Source: an uncultured Candidatus Actinomarina sp. (GTDB taxonomy: Bacteria > Actinomycetota > Acidimicrobiia > Actinomarinales > Actinomarinaceae). Taken from it: a stretch of 64,000 nt of DNA. The stretch is taken from contig CACAND010000003.1 in assembly GCA_902533795.1 (NCBI GenBank), positions 24,617 through 88,616 of the forward strand, written 5' to 3'. Each line of letters starts with the position of its first letter. Within the stretch, counting starts at the first letter, position 1. The notes under the pieces were generated by a model. That model was not told the origin of the DNA. It ran no database searches and saw only the letters and a program-made list of their open reading frames with translations. Shown in pieces: positions 48,381 through 55,665 of the stretch. The position numbers and the translations under genes were made by a program.

Positions 48381-48406
48381 AAAAAAAAACCCCTGCAACG
48401 CAAGGG
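48381..48406 (-). terminator. cimA attenuator terminator hairpin
   Basis: On the minus strand CCCTTGC-GTT-GCAGGGG (48406-48390) forms a seven-pair stem with a three-base loop, followed by nine T (48389-48381): a strong intrinsic terminator. It ends one base before the cimA Shine-Dalgarno, leaving no room for a promoter in between, so transcripts of cimA must read through it. Confidence 0.88.
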
Positions 48407-48431
48407 TAACAACGAAAAGTTCGTTGTCCTT
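48402..48431 (-). promoter_or_regulatory. cimA attenuator antiterminator hairpin
   Basis: ACAACGAA (48427-48420) pairs with TTCGTTGT (48416-48409) around a CTT loop. The stem can be extended by AAGG (48431-48428) with CCTT (48405-48402) across a TAC bulge. CCTT is also the left arm of the terminator, so both hairpins cannot be complete together. AAGG overlaps the leader-peptide stop codon. Confidence 0.7.
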
Positions 48432-48456
48432 AAATAATAATTATGAAATTAATCAT
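48430..48456 (-). CDS. Isoleucine-rich leader peptide of cimA (MINFIIII)
   Basis: An eight-codon ORF: ATG ATT AAT TTC ATA ATT ATT ATT TAA, five isoleucine codons of eight, including one AUA. It precedes the antiterminator/terminator pair. No Shine-Dalgarno is present; a TATTAT -10 box ends exactly six bases before the ATG, so the transcript probably begins at the ATG itself. By analogy with known ribosome-mediated attenuators, stalling at Ile codons would favour the antiterminator and cimA expression, while completing translation would mask AAGGACAACG and allow termination. Confidence 0.75.
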   Translation of the reverse strand: MINFIIII

Positions 48457-48462
48457 GAATTC

Positions 48463-48490
48463 ATAATAGTTTCGTTTATAAGCTTGTCTA
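48463..48490 (-). promoter_or_regulatory. Promoter of the cimA leader
   Basis: On the minus strand TAGACA (48490-48485), a 17-bp spacer and TATTAT (48468-48463): each hexamer matches the sigma70-type consensus at five of six positions. The expected start site, 7 bp downstream, is the A of the leader-peptide ATG at 48456. Confidence 0.65.
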
Positions 48491-48502
48491 CACAAAAAAT
48501 AT

Positions 48503-49075
48503 TTATTCTGTAAAAGTATCTGTTAACAAATCACGCATTTTTTTAGCAGCAATTTTTCTATGACTTATGTCAGTCTTTTCTTCAAAACTTAACTCTGCAA
48601 GGGTTGATCCGTCTAATTCGAAAATAGGATCGTATCCAAAACCATTGTTACCTCGGGGAGACGTAGTTATTTGACCATTTAATGTTCCTTCAGTATCTAA
48701 CCTGATTTCTCCATCAAAAAAATATATGACCGTTTTAAAAAAAGCTTTTCTATTTTCTTCATTTGATAAATTTTTCAACATCTTTTCGATGTTTTCTTGG
48801 TCTGAAGCATTCTCCCCTGCATATCGAGCAGTTGAGACTCCAGGTAGATTTCCTAATGCTTTTACAAATAGTCCTGAATCATCAGAAAGGACAGGAATGT
48901 TATGCTTAAGAAAAATTTCTTCTGATTTTTTTTGGGCGTTCCCTAAGATTGTATCTTTATCTTCAACAACATCTTCAAGGTCATCATCGAATATTATTTC
49001 AAATTTTGAATCTTTAAAAATCTCTTTTATTTCTTTGAACTTGTTCTTATTTTTACTAGCAAATAAGATTTTCAT
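48503..49075 (-). CDS. rdgB: Non-canonical purine NTP pyrophosphatase (RdgB/HAM1)
   Basis: A 190-residue HAM1-family enzyme. ASKNKNKFKEIK at the N-terminus, LSDDSGLFVKAL with the catalytic Asp, GVSTARYAG and NGFGYDPIF are signatures. It removes ITP, dITP and XTP. The start overlaps rph by 4 bp; rph-rdgB pairing is common. The 3' end is followed by the cimA leader promoter. Confidence 0.96.
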   Translation of the reverse strand: MKILFASKNKNKFKEIKEIFKDSKFEIIFDDDLEDVVEDKDTILGNAQKKSEEIFLKHNIPVLSDDSGLFVKALGNLPGVSTARYAGENASDQENIEKMLKNLSNEENRKAFFKTVIYFFDGEIRLDTEGTLNGQITTSPRGNNGFGYDPIFELDGSTLAELSFEEKTDISHRKIAAKKMRDLLTDTFTE

Positions 49076-49740
49076 ACGTTCTTTTGTACATCAAAGACTT
49101 TATTGACCTCTTCTTTAGTCATTTCAAAAAGCTTATCTAAGTCTTCTTTGGAAAATGGTTTTTGCTCAGCAGTACCTTGAATCTCTAATATCTCATAATT
49201 GTCATTTAGTACAAGATTTAGATCTACTTGAGCACTTGAGTCTTTTTCATAATCTAAATCTGCGATAAAATCCCCATCAACTATTCCAACTGATAATGCT
49301 GCAATTTGGTTTGTTAGGGGGTTTTGAACTAACTTTTTTTGGTCAACAAGGTTATTGAAAGTCTCATTAAGTGCAATCCAAGCGCCATTGATTGATGCTG
49401 TTCTTGTTCCTCCATCTGCATCAAGTACATCGCAATCGACAGTGATTAAGTATCCATTTAATATCCCAAGGTCACATACAGATCGAAGTGATCTTCCAAT
49501 TAGTCTTGATATTTCTTTTGACCTTCCTCCTTCAAAAGATTTTCGTGAAATTCTTTGATCAGAAGAGCCCGGCAACATGTTATATTCAGCTGTAAGCCAG
49601 CCCTTGTCTGAGTTTTCTAGCCATCTTGGGACTCTATCTGAAATAGAGACTGTAATTAACACTTTTGTATTTCCAGACTCATAGAGAACTGATGTATTTT
49701 CAGAGTTAATAAAATTCTTGGTTACTTTGATATCTCTCAT
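49072..49740 (-). CDS. rph: Ribonuclease PH
   Basis: A 222-residue phosphorolytic 3' exoribonuclease that trims tRNA 3' ends. GWLTAEYNMLPGSS, GRSLRSVCDL, DCDVLDADGGTRTASI and AALSVGIVDGDFIADLDYEKD are conserved. It is relevant here because eight of the ten tRNA genes lack an encoded CCA and all need 3' trimming. It starts 11 bp after pdxH. Confidence 0.95.
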   Translation of the reverse strand: MRDIKVTKNFINSENTSVLYESGNTKVLITVSISDRVPRWLENSDKGWLTAEYNMLPGSSDQRISRKSFEGGRSKEISRLIGRSLRSVCDLGILNGYLITVDCDVLDADGGTRTASINGAWIALNETFNNLVDQKKLVQNPLTNQIAALSVGIVDGDFIADLDYEKDSSAQVDLNLVLNDNYEILEIQGTAEQKPFSKEDLDKLFEMTKEEVNKVFDVQKNV

Positions 49741-49751
49741 AAAACTTTTTC

Positions 49752-50402
49752 TTAAGGTGATAGTCTAGTTATTTCCCATGAATTATCATTTTTAACATAA
49801 ATAAAGCGATCATGGGTTCTGCTTCTTCTTCCCTGCCAAAACTCCCAGAAACTTATGTCAATGGCATATCCACCCCAGTTATCAGGTCTTGGTATATCTT
49901 TTCCTTCGAATTCTTTTTCTAATTCATGAATTTTCTCTTCAACTGTTTCTCTTCCTTTTATTTCAGAACTTTGACTGGAAGCTATTGCACTCAATTGAGC
50001 ACCTCTTGGCCTGGAAGCAAAGTAATTATCTGAAACTTCATCTGAAGTCTTCGAGATAATACCTTCAAGCCTTATTTGACGATGAAGTTCTGGCCAAAAG
50101 AATAATCCAGAAATATTTGGATTGTTATCCATCTCTTTACCCTTGCTGCTTTGATAATCGGAGTAAAAAACTAGTTTATCATCAACAATATCTTTGAACA
50201 GTACATAGCGAGACCTTGGTGTTCCTTCTTGAGTTATAGTTGATATTGCCATTGCGTTTGCCTCATTTACCTCAGCATCGATGGCAATTTGAAACCATGT
50301 ATTGAACTGTTCTAATGGATTTTGATTGAGGTCTTCTAAATTGAGTGGCTTGTCTTCATACTCAACTCTTATCTTTTTAACTTTGTCAGAGATGCTATCC
50401 AT
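49752..50402 (-). CDS. pdxH: Pyridoxine/pyridoxamine 5'-phosphate oxidase
   Basis: A 216-residue FMN flavoprotein producing pyridoxal phosphate, the cofactor of enzymes such as SerC. SRYVLFKDIVDDKLVFYSDY, RPRGAQLSAIASSQS and the C-terminal FWQGRRSRTHDRFIY are typical substrate and FMN-binding segments. It directly abuts the aconitase gene. Confidence 0.94.
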   Translation of the reverse strand: MDSISDKVKKIRVEYEDKPLNLEDLNQNPLEQFNTWFQIAIDAEVNEANAMAISTITQEGTPRSRYVLFKDIVDDKLVFYSDYQSSKGKEMDNNPNISGLFFWPELHRQIRLEGIISKTSDEVSDNYFASRPRGAQLSAIASSQSSEIKGRETVEEKIHELEKEFEGKDIPRPDNWGGYAIDISFWEFWQGRRSRTHDRFIYVKNDNSWEITRLSP

Positions 50403-52664
50403 TTATTTAGATTTGATGTAATTTAATGCAGAACCAGCAAAAAACCAGGATATTTGATCTGAAGATAAAGAGTGATTGGCTTTAATGGTTTCTTGCTCTC
50501 CATCTTCTTTCTCTAAGACAATCTCGATTGGAGTATCTACTTTTATATCGCTAAGACTTTTTATTGTCATTTTGTCGAATTGTTCAATTTTTTCATAATC
50601 ATTTTTATCATCAAAAACTAGAGGCAAAATACCTTGTTTCTTCAAGTTTGCTTCATGAATCCTTGCAAAGCTTTTTACCAGAACTACTTTGCATCCTCTA
50701 AATCTTGGTTCCATTGCTGCATGCTCTCTTGAAGATCCCTCTCCATAGTTTTCATCGCCGACTGCAACCCAGCTAACATTCTCAGCATGATAATTCTTTG
50801 CAATATTTGGTAACGTATCAACTTCTTTTGTTATAACATTTACTCCATCACCAGCATTTTCTGCGAAAGCATTATTCACTCCATTAAATAAGTTTTGAGA
50901 AATGTTCTCTAGATGACCTCGAAATTGCAGCCACTTACCTGCGGGTGATATATGATCAGTTGTACATTTTCCTTCTGCTTTCATTAATACACTCATTGAT
51001 GCGTATTCACTCTCATTAGGTGCTTCAAAAGGGGTTAGTCTTTGTAATCTATTTGATTCAGGGTCAATTACCACCTCTACATCATCACCTGGTGTAGGTT
51101 GAATAAATCCCTCTAAAGTCTCTTCAAATCCTTTATCAGGTAATTCATCTGCAATTGGTGGGTTGAGGGTTATCTCTTCACCATCTTTACTTGTTAACGT
51201 ATCATCAAGAAAGTTAAAATCTAACGTGCCACCAAGAGCCAATCCAATAACTGTTTCTGGAGATCCAATAAATGATAATGTTTCTGCGTTTCCGTCATTT
51301 CTTGCAGGGAAGTTTCTATTAAAGGATGAAACAATTGAATTACTCTCCCCTTCTTTTATGTCATCTCTTTTCCATTGGCCAATACAAGGACCGCATGCGT
51401 TGGCAAGGACTGTTGCACCAATTGCCTCTAAATCTTTAAGGTAGCCATCACGCTCAATCGTGGCTCTTGTTTGTTCAGATCCAGGAGTAACCATTAAAGG
51501 AACTTTTGCTTTTAAACCATGCTTTGCTGCTTCTCTAGCAATAAATGCAGCCCTTCCAATATCTTCATAAGAGGAGTTTGTACATGATCCAATCAATGCA
51601 CTTGAAATCTTAAGTGGATAGTCATTTGCGTTAGCATCTTCTTTTAATCCAGAGATTGGTCTGGCTAGATCAGGTGTATGTGGTCCAACAATATGTGGCT
51701 CTAATTCATCAAGATTAATTTCAATAACTTGATTGAAATAGTTTTCTGGATTTTTTAAAACTTCTTCATCAGCAGTGAGTAAATCCATTCTAGAGTTTGC
51801 TAATTCAGCTATCTCTTCTCTACCTGTAGCTTTTAGATAATCACTACCTTTTTCATCGTATGGAAAAATAGAACATGTAGCACCAATTTCGGCACCCATA
51901 TTTGTGATGGTTGCTTTACCAGTAGTTGAAATAGTTTGAGTTCCTTCGCCAAAGTACTCAACTATTGCATTTGTAGCTCCCTTAACCGTAAGAATTTCTG
52001 CTACTTTTAAAATAATATCTTTTGGTGACGTCCATCCACTCAATGATCCTGTTAATTTAACACCAATCAAACTTGGAATCTTTGTATTGAATGGCATACC
52101 GGCCATAACATCAACAGCGTCTGCACCTCCAACTCCAATCGCAATCATGGATAATCCCCCGGCATTAGGTGTGTGGCTGTCAGTACCAATCATCATTCCT
52201 CCAGGAAATGCATATTGTTCAAGAACAACCTGGTGAATAATTCCAGCCCCTGGTCCCCAGAATCCTATTTCATACTTTTCTGAAGCAGTTCTTAGAAAAT
52301 CAAAAACCTCTTTATGTGTTTTGTTTGCTACCTGAAGATCTGTACTTGCACCTTCATATGCTTGAATTAAATGGTCACAGTGCACAGTCGTTGGCACTGC
52401 TGTTTCTGGTAAGTCTGCTTGCATGAATTGTAATAAAGCCATCTGAGCTGTTGCATCTTGCATAGCAACTCTGTCTGGTGCAAAATCTCCATAATCTTCA
52501 CCTTTATTCAAAGAAACAGATGAAATGTCCGTTGCATGGCCAAAAAGAAGTTTTTCAGCAAGTGTAAGAGGGACATCTTTTCTTGCCCTCAAACTGTTTA
52601 TATTCTCGGTTAACTTTTCATAAACCGAGGAAACTAAACTTGCTGGTGTTACTGATAAATCCAT
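50403..52664 (-). CDS. acn: Aconitate hydratase (mitochondrial-type)
   Basis: A 753-residue aconitase of the mitochondrial/ACO2-like branch, smaller than AcnA/IRP1. The [4Fe-4S] ligands are in IGSCTNSSYEDIGR and NACGPCIGQW; the swivel domain has GDENYGEGSSREHAAMEPR. It interconverts citrate and isocitrate in the TCA cycle. No Shine-Dalgarno precedes the ATG; a perfect TATAAT ends seven bases upstream, suggesting a leaderless mRNA. It is followed without gap by pdxH. Confidence 0.95.
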   Translation of the reverse strand: MDLSVTPASLVSSVYEKLTENINSLRARKDVPLTLAEKLLFGHATDISSVSLNKGEDYGDFAPDRVAMQDATAQMALLQFMQADLPETAVPTTVHCDHLIQAYEGASTDLQVANKTHKEVFDFLRTASEKYEIGFWGPGAGIIHQVVLEQYAFPGGMMIGTDSHTPNAGGLSMIAIGVGGADAVDVMAGMPFNTKIPSLIGVKLTGSLSGWTSPKDIILKVAEILTVKGATNAIVEYFGEGTQTISTTGKATITNMGAEIGATCSIFPYDEKGSDYLKATGREEIAELANSRMDLLTADEEVLKNPENYFNQVIEINLDELEPHIVGPHTPDLARPISGLKEDANANDYPLKISSALIGSCTNSSYEDIGRAAFIAREAAKHGLKAKVPLMVTPGSEQTRATIERDGYLKDLEAIGATVLANACGPCIGQWKRDDIKEGESNSIVSSFNRNFPARNDGNAETLSFIGSPETVIGLALGGTLDFNFLDDTLTSKDGEEITLNPPIADELPDKGFEETLEGFIQPTPGDDVEVVIDPESNRLQRLTPFEAPNESEYASMSVLMKAEGKCTTDHISPAGKWLQFRGHLENISQNLFNGVNNAFAENAGDGVNVITKEVDTLPNIAKNYHAENVSWVAVGDENYGEGSSREHAAMEPRFRGCKVVLVKSFARIHEANLKKQGILPLVFDDKNDYEKIEQFDKMTIKSLSDIKVDTPIEIVLEKEDGEQETIKANHSLSSDQISWFFAGSALNYIKSK

Positions 52665-52671
52665 TAATTTA

Positions 52672-52677
52672 ATTATA
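52672..52677 (-). promoter_or_regulatory. Candidate -10 box for leaderless aconitase gene
   Basis: Perfect TATAAT on the minus strand, followed by TAAATTA (7 nt) and the aconitase ATG. No convincing -35 box or Shine-Dalgarno is visible. Confidence 0.5.
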
Positions 52678-52702
52678 TTCTCATATAGTTCTTACTAAAA
52701 CC

Positions 52703-54160
52703 TTATCTATATTCAGGACATGTTGTTTGGTAGTCACAATTAGCACACCAATCACCAACATTAAAAGAAGGTGATAACGAATCATTAGGATTCCAATTAG
52801 AAACTCTTTGTGCCTTGTCCTCGAATTTTTTAATTATAGAATCAAACTCACTTTCGCCAAATTTTCTCTTTTTTAACTTTCCACCATCTTTATTTGTATA
52901 AATATGAAAAACATACACTTCGTCTTCTTTCAGCAATAATTTTGCACCTAAAGCATATAACTCTGCTTCAGTAAGATCATCATTGCTTTCCTGACCTGTT
53001 TTGAGCTCAATAACTAACCCTTTTCCTTTATATCTTCCAACTAAATCTGCCTGACCCATAAATGTGACAGCAACTTTATCATCTCTTAATTCCATTTTTG
53101 AATTTGAAACTATTCCATCTTTTACAATCGAAAAACCTAGACCATACTCGGATAATTTTATTTCTAATTCCTTTTGATCTTCTACTTCATTATCCAAAGC
53201 ATTTATTAATTCTTCATATTTCTTGAGAATTTGTATTGAAAATTTTTCCTCTTCGTCCACCAGCATCTCTTTCAATCTCTCAATTTCTTTATCTCCAAAA
53301 ATGTTTTTATTTTTCTCAAGCATTTTTTGGGAGTAAGAATGAAATTTTTGACCAAGTTCAGCCTCAAATGATTCATTTTCAACATCTTTAGGAATTGCGT
53401 ATTGAGCCCGCCATGATGTCCAACGTTCACATGTTTCAAGATTCAACAAATTTGATTTGCTTATTAATATCCCTCTAAAGTTTGACTTTGGTTCTTGACC
53501 GTCCACCACAGGATATTGACCACATCTCGATGGTCTATCGCACATATAACAATGCAATCCAGGCGTTGCTTTTTTTCTATTCTCTTCAAATTCTCTAATT
53601 ATTTGAAAGTAGCTTTCAATAATTTCTTTTGAATTTGATGGTTCTTTTATTTCATCAAAATCATCTTTAATTAATTGAGCAGTTAAAAATGTTTCTCCAT
53701 CAAGTTTTGTATCTGCAACAATAGCTCTATCTATATCTTCTAAATCTGATACTCCTGCTTTAAGTTTTATATATTCTGAATTATCTTCGTCCTGAAGCTG
53801 ATATTGAAATGACGTATACATACCTTTTTGTTCACCATCAATTTCTTTTATAACTTCTTGTCTAAAAAAATCGATATTTACTTGAGGTAATGGCTTAGGT
53901 ACTAATGTCCTAAATCGTTCAAAAAGATCTGACATTATTTTTCTTTGAAGTGGATCATAAAATTGAAAATTTTCTTCTGCAACTTTAATTGCAACCTCAT
54001 CATCAGCATCATTGATTAGCCAATCAGATATTGCATTGTTAATACCACTCCATCTATCTAATCGTGAATTAGGTGTTAATGTTTTTGGACCAATAGATTC
54101 ATGACACTGTGATATTTTTTTTACATCATATGTTTTATAAAATTTGATACCCTGTTTCAT
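52703..54160 (-). CDS. Tandem PD-(D/E)XK iron-sulfur nuclease (Cas4/AddB-like)
   Basis: A 485-residue protein built of two similar modules. Module 2 has Cys244 plus C-x2-C-x5-C at 472-481 (the Cas4/AddB 4Fe-4S pattern), His273 in GQKFHSYSQ, Asp372 in GQADLVGRY and Glu385-x-Lys387 in VIELKTGQ: a complete RecB-type nuclease. Module 1 repeats the layout: Cys19, C-x2-C-x5-C at 204-213, Asp139 in GVSDL and Asp150-x-Lys152 in IVADTKL. It probably acts in DNA repair or processing; no helicase or cas gene is adjacent. An AGGAG lies one base before the ATG, too close to be ideal, and a TATCTT box ends 7 nt upstream. Confidence 0.75.
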   Translation of the reverse strand: MKQGIKFYKTYDVKKISQCHESIGPKTLTPNSRLDRWSGINNAISDWLINDADDEVAIKVAEENFQFYDPLQRKIMSDLFERFRTLVPKPLPQVNIDFFRQEVIKEIDGEQKGMYTSFQYQLQDEDNSEYIKLKAGVSDLEDIDRAIVADTKLDGETFLTAQLIKDDFDEIKEPSNSKEIIESYFQIIREFEENRKKATPGLHCYMCDRPSRCGQYPVVDGQEPKSNFRGILISKSNLLNLETCERWTSWRAQYAIPKDVENESFEAELGQKFHSYSQKMLEKNKNIFGDKEIERLKEMLVDEEEKFSIQILKKYEELINALDNEVEDQKELEIKLSEYGLGFSIVKDGIVSNSKMELRDDKVAVTFMGQADLVGRYKGKGLVIELKTGQESNDDLTEAELYALGAKLLLKEDEVYVFHIYTNKDGGKLKKRKFGESEFDSIIKKFEDKAQRVSNWNPNDSLSPSFNVGDWCANCDYQTTCPEYR

Positions 54161-54245
54161 ACTCCTAAAGATAATTCAAATTTTCTTTAGATTATGTATT
54201 TCAAAATGAATTTATTTACAGGCTTATGATTTATATTGCAAATCT

Positions 54246-54291
54246 AAGGCTTCAAAAGGCCTTTATGACTGCCAAAACTGCCAAAAGTCAT
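54246..54291. repeat. Double hairpin with tandem CTGCCAAAA in a 138-bp gap
   Basis: The gap between the nuclease and hydrolase genes (54161-54298) contains AAGGC/GCCTT (54246-54250 and 59-63) and ATGACT/AGTCAT (54265-54270 and 54286-54291) flanking a tandem ACTGCCAAA repeat. No U-tract follows on the minus strand, so a classical terminator is doubtful. Nothing else is recognisable in the gap. Confidence 0.35.
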
Positions 54292-54298
54292 TATTACG

Positions 54299-55201
54299 TT
54301 AAGATTTAAAAAGATTTAAAAATAGACTCCTATATTTATCAGTATCACTTTTGAGGGCATCTCCATGGTTACGACAGTCAATAAAATCTTCAATAGAAGA
54401 ATTTACACCCAATAAATCCCTCAAATCTTGTATTTGTCCTTCAGGGATGATTTCGTCATTACCACAAGAAATTAAAATTGTGGGAATCCCTATTCCACTA
54501 CTTGAATCAAACTTTTCTTGAACAGAATTAAATTCAAAATTATAAATGAGATTACTTAACAAAACTGTCCCTGGTTTAAGCAGATTTGCCATTGCAGTAT
54601 TAAGAGGCGTCCTATAAGCAACTTGGTCGGTAAAAACAGCTAAAAGGTCCATATAGGGACTTTCTGCAAAGATTCCAACAATCTCAACACCTAAGTTCTG
54701 CTGATCAAAATCTAATCCTGTAAGTAATGCAGTTGTTGCGCCATAACTAAACCCCCAAATACCAAACCTAGTTAAATCTTTGGCATCTCTGTAATATGCA
54801 ATCGTATTAAATACGTCATTTACTTCGTCTACTCCAAAAGTAAAATCACCTTCCCCAGATTTTCCATGATTACGGAAATCAACTGCAATAATTGAATAAC
54901 CAAGATTGTTAAACTCTGCGATTTTATCCAATATTTCCTGATCAGCTTTTTGACTTCTCAGCCCATGCAACATAATTATTGTGATATCAGAATTATTTGG
55001 TATCCACCACGTAGAAAGTGAGCTTTGAGAAGTCAAGATATCATTCTCCTCATAAATTAAACCAAGACTTTCAGGTGTTGATTCATAGACTTCATCTCCA
55101 ATACTAAATGCTGAAAAAGCCACAAAAAATGATAGAAAAAAATATAGAAAAACGATTACAAAAAGAAAGATGAAAATCTTTTTATTTTTTATTAGGTTCA
55201 T
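54299..55201 (-). CDS. Membrane-anchored alpha/beta hydrolase
   Basis: A 300-residue protein with an N-terminal hydrophobic anchor (about 8-32) and an alpha/beta hydrolase domain outside or at the membrane. The oxyanion HG is at 79-80, the nucleophile elbow is GFSYGA with Ser152, the acid is probably in CGNDEIIPEG, and the His is in CRNHGDAL near 278. VDFRNHGKSGEGDF is typical of BAAT/esterase-like serine hydrolases. The substrate is unknown. It overlaps the ybaN-like gene by 20 bp. Confidence 0.85.
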   Translation of the reverse strand: MNLIKNKKIFIFLFVIVFLYFFLSFFVAFSAFSIGDEVYESTPESLGLIYEENDILTSQSSLSTWWIPNNSDITIIMLHGLRSQKADQEILDKIAEFNNLGYSIIAVDFRNHGKSGEGDFTFGVDEVNDVFNTIAYYRDAKDLTRFGIWGFSYGATTALLTGLDFDQQNLGVEIVGIFAESPYMDLLAVFTDQVAYRTPLNTAMANLLKPGTVLLSNLIYNFEFNSVQEKFDSSSGIGIPTILISCGNDEIIPEGQIQDLRDLLGVNSSIEDFIDCRNHGDALKSDTDKYRSLFLNLFKS

Positions 55202-55607
55202 TCACATGTGACTTATTTGTTGGAATTTTAAAACCAACCAACCAAAAACTAAAAATCCCAGAAGCAAACAATACAATTCGAATAGCTGGATTATCTATAA
55301 ACATTGGTGAGATAGGAATAAGGGAGAGTGTTACGGTAACTAACATCATTGTTTGTGCATAAATCTTTGTTTTGAAAGTTATTCCTTTACCTTTTTTAAA
55401 ATCAAGTACATACTTACCAAATCTTGGATGGTTGATTAACCATTTGTACATCCTGTCAGAAGATCGTAAAAAAAGTATTGATGAGAGGATCATAAAAGGT
55501 GTTGTAGGAAGGCCAGGTATGATAATTCCAATTGCACCCAGGGAAAAACTTATAATTCCTAAAATCATATAAATTATTTTTTTGAAGTTTAACTTTGACA
55601 AATTCAT
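55182..55607 (-). CDS. DUF454 (YbaN) inner membrane protein
   Basis: A 141-residue protein with about four membrane segments. GAIGIIIPGLPTTPFMILSS and the DRMYKWLINHPRFGKYV stretch between segments are the DUF454/YbaN signature. The molecular role of the family is not known. It overlaps the alpha/beta hydrolase gene, so the two are co-expressed. Confidence 0.88.
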   Translation of the reverse strand: MNLSKLNFKKIIYMILGIISFSLGAIGIIIPGLPTTPFMILSSILFLRSSDRMYKWLINHPRFGKYVLDFKKGKGITFKTKIYAQTMMLVTVTLSLIPISPMFIDNPAIRIVLFASGIFSFWLVGFKIPTNKSHVNEPNKK

Positions 55608-55653
55608 AAAATATAACAGTACAGTTTATGTGTCATATCCATAATTGAGAGTG

Positions 55654-55659
55654 TAAAAT
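55654..55659 (+). promoter_or_regulatory. Candidate -10 box for leaderless GMC oxidoreductase gene
   Basis: TAAAAT ending six bases (TGTAAG) before the GTG start at 55666. A GTGTCA at 55630-55635 (18-bp spacer) is a possible -35. No Shine-Dalgarno lies at the usual distance. Confidence 0.45.
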
Positions 55660-55665
55660 TGTAAG

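Noticed and set aside
48369-48398. Ten-residue extension of CimA (MQGFFFGRRR)
   Set aside because: It would translate the terminator U-tract and Shine-Dalgarno; MKIDIFDTTLRDG matches the family start.
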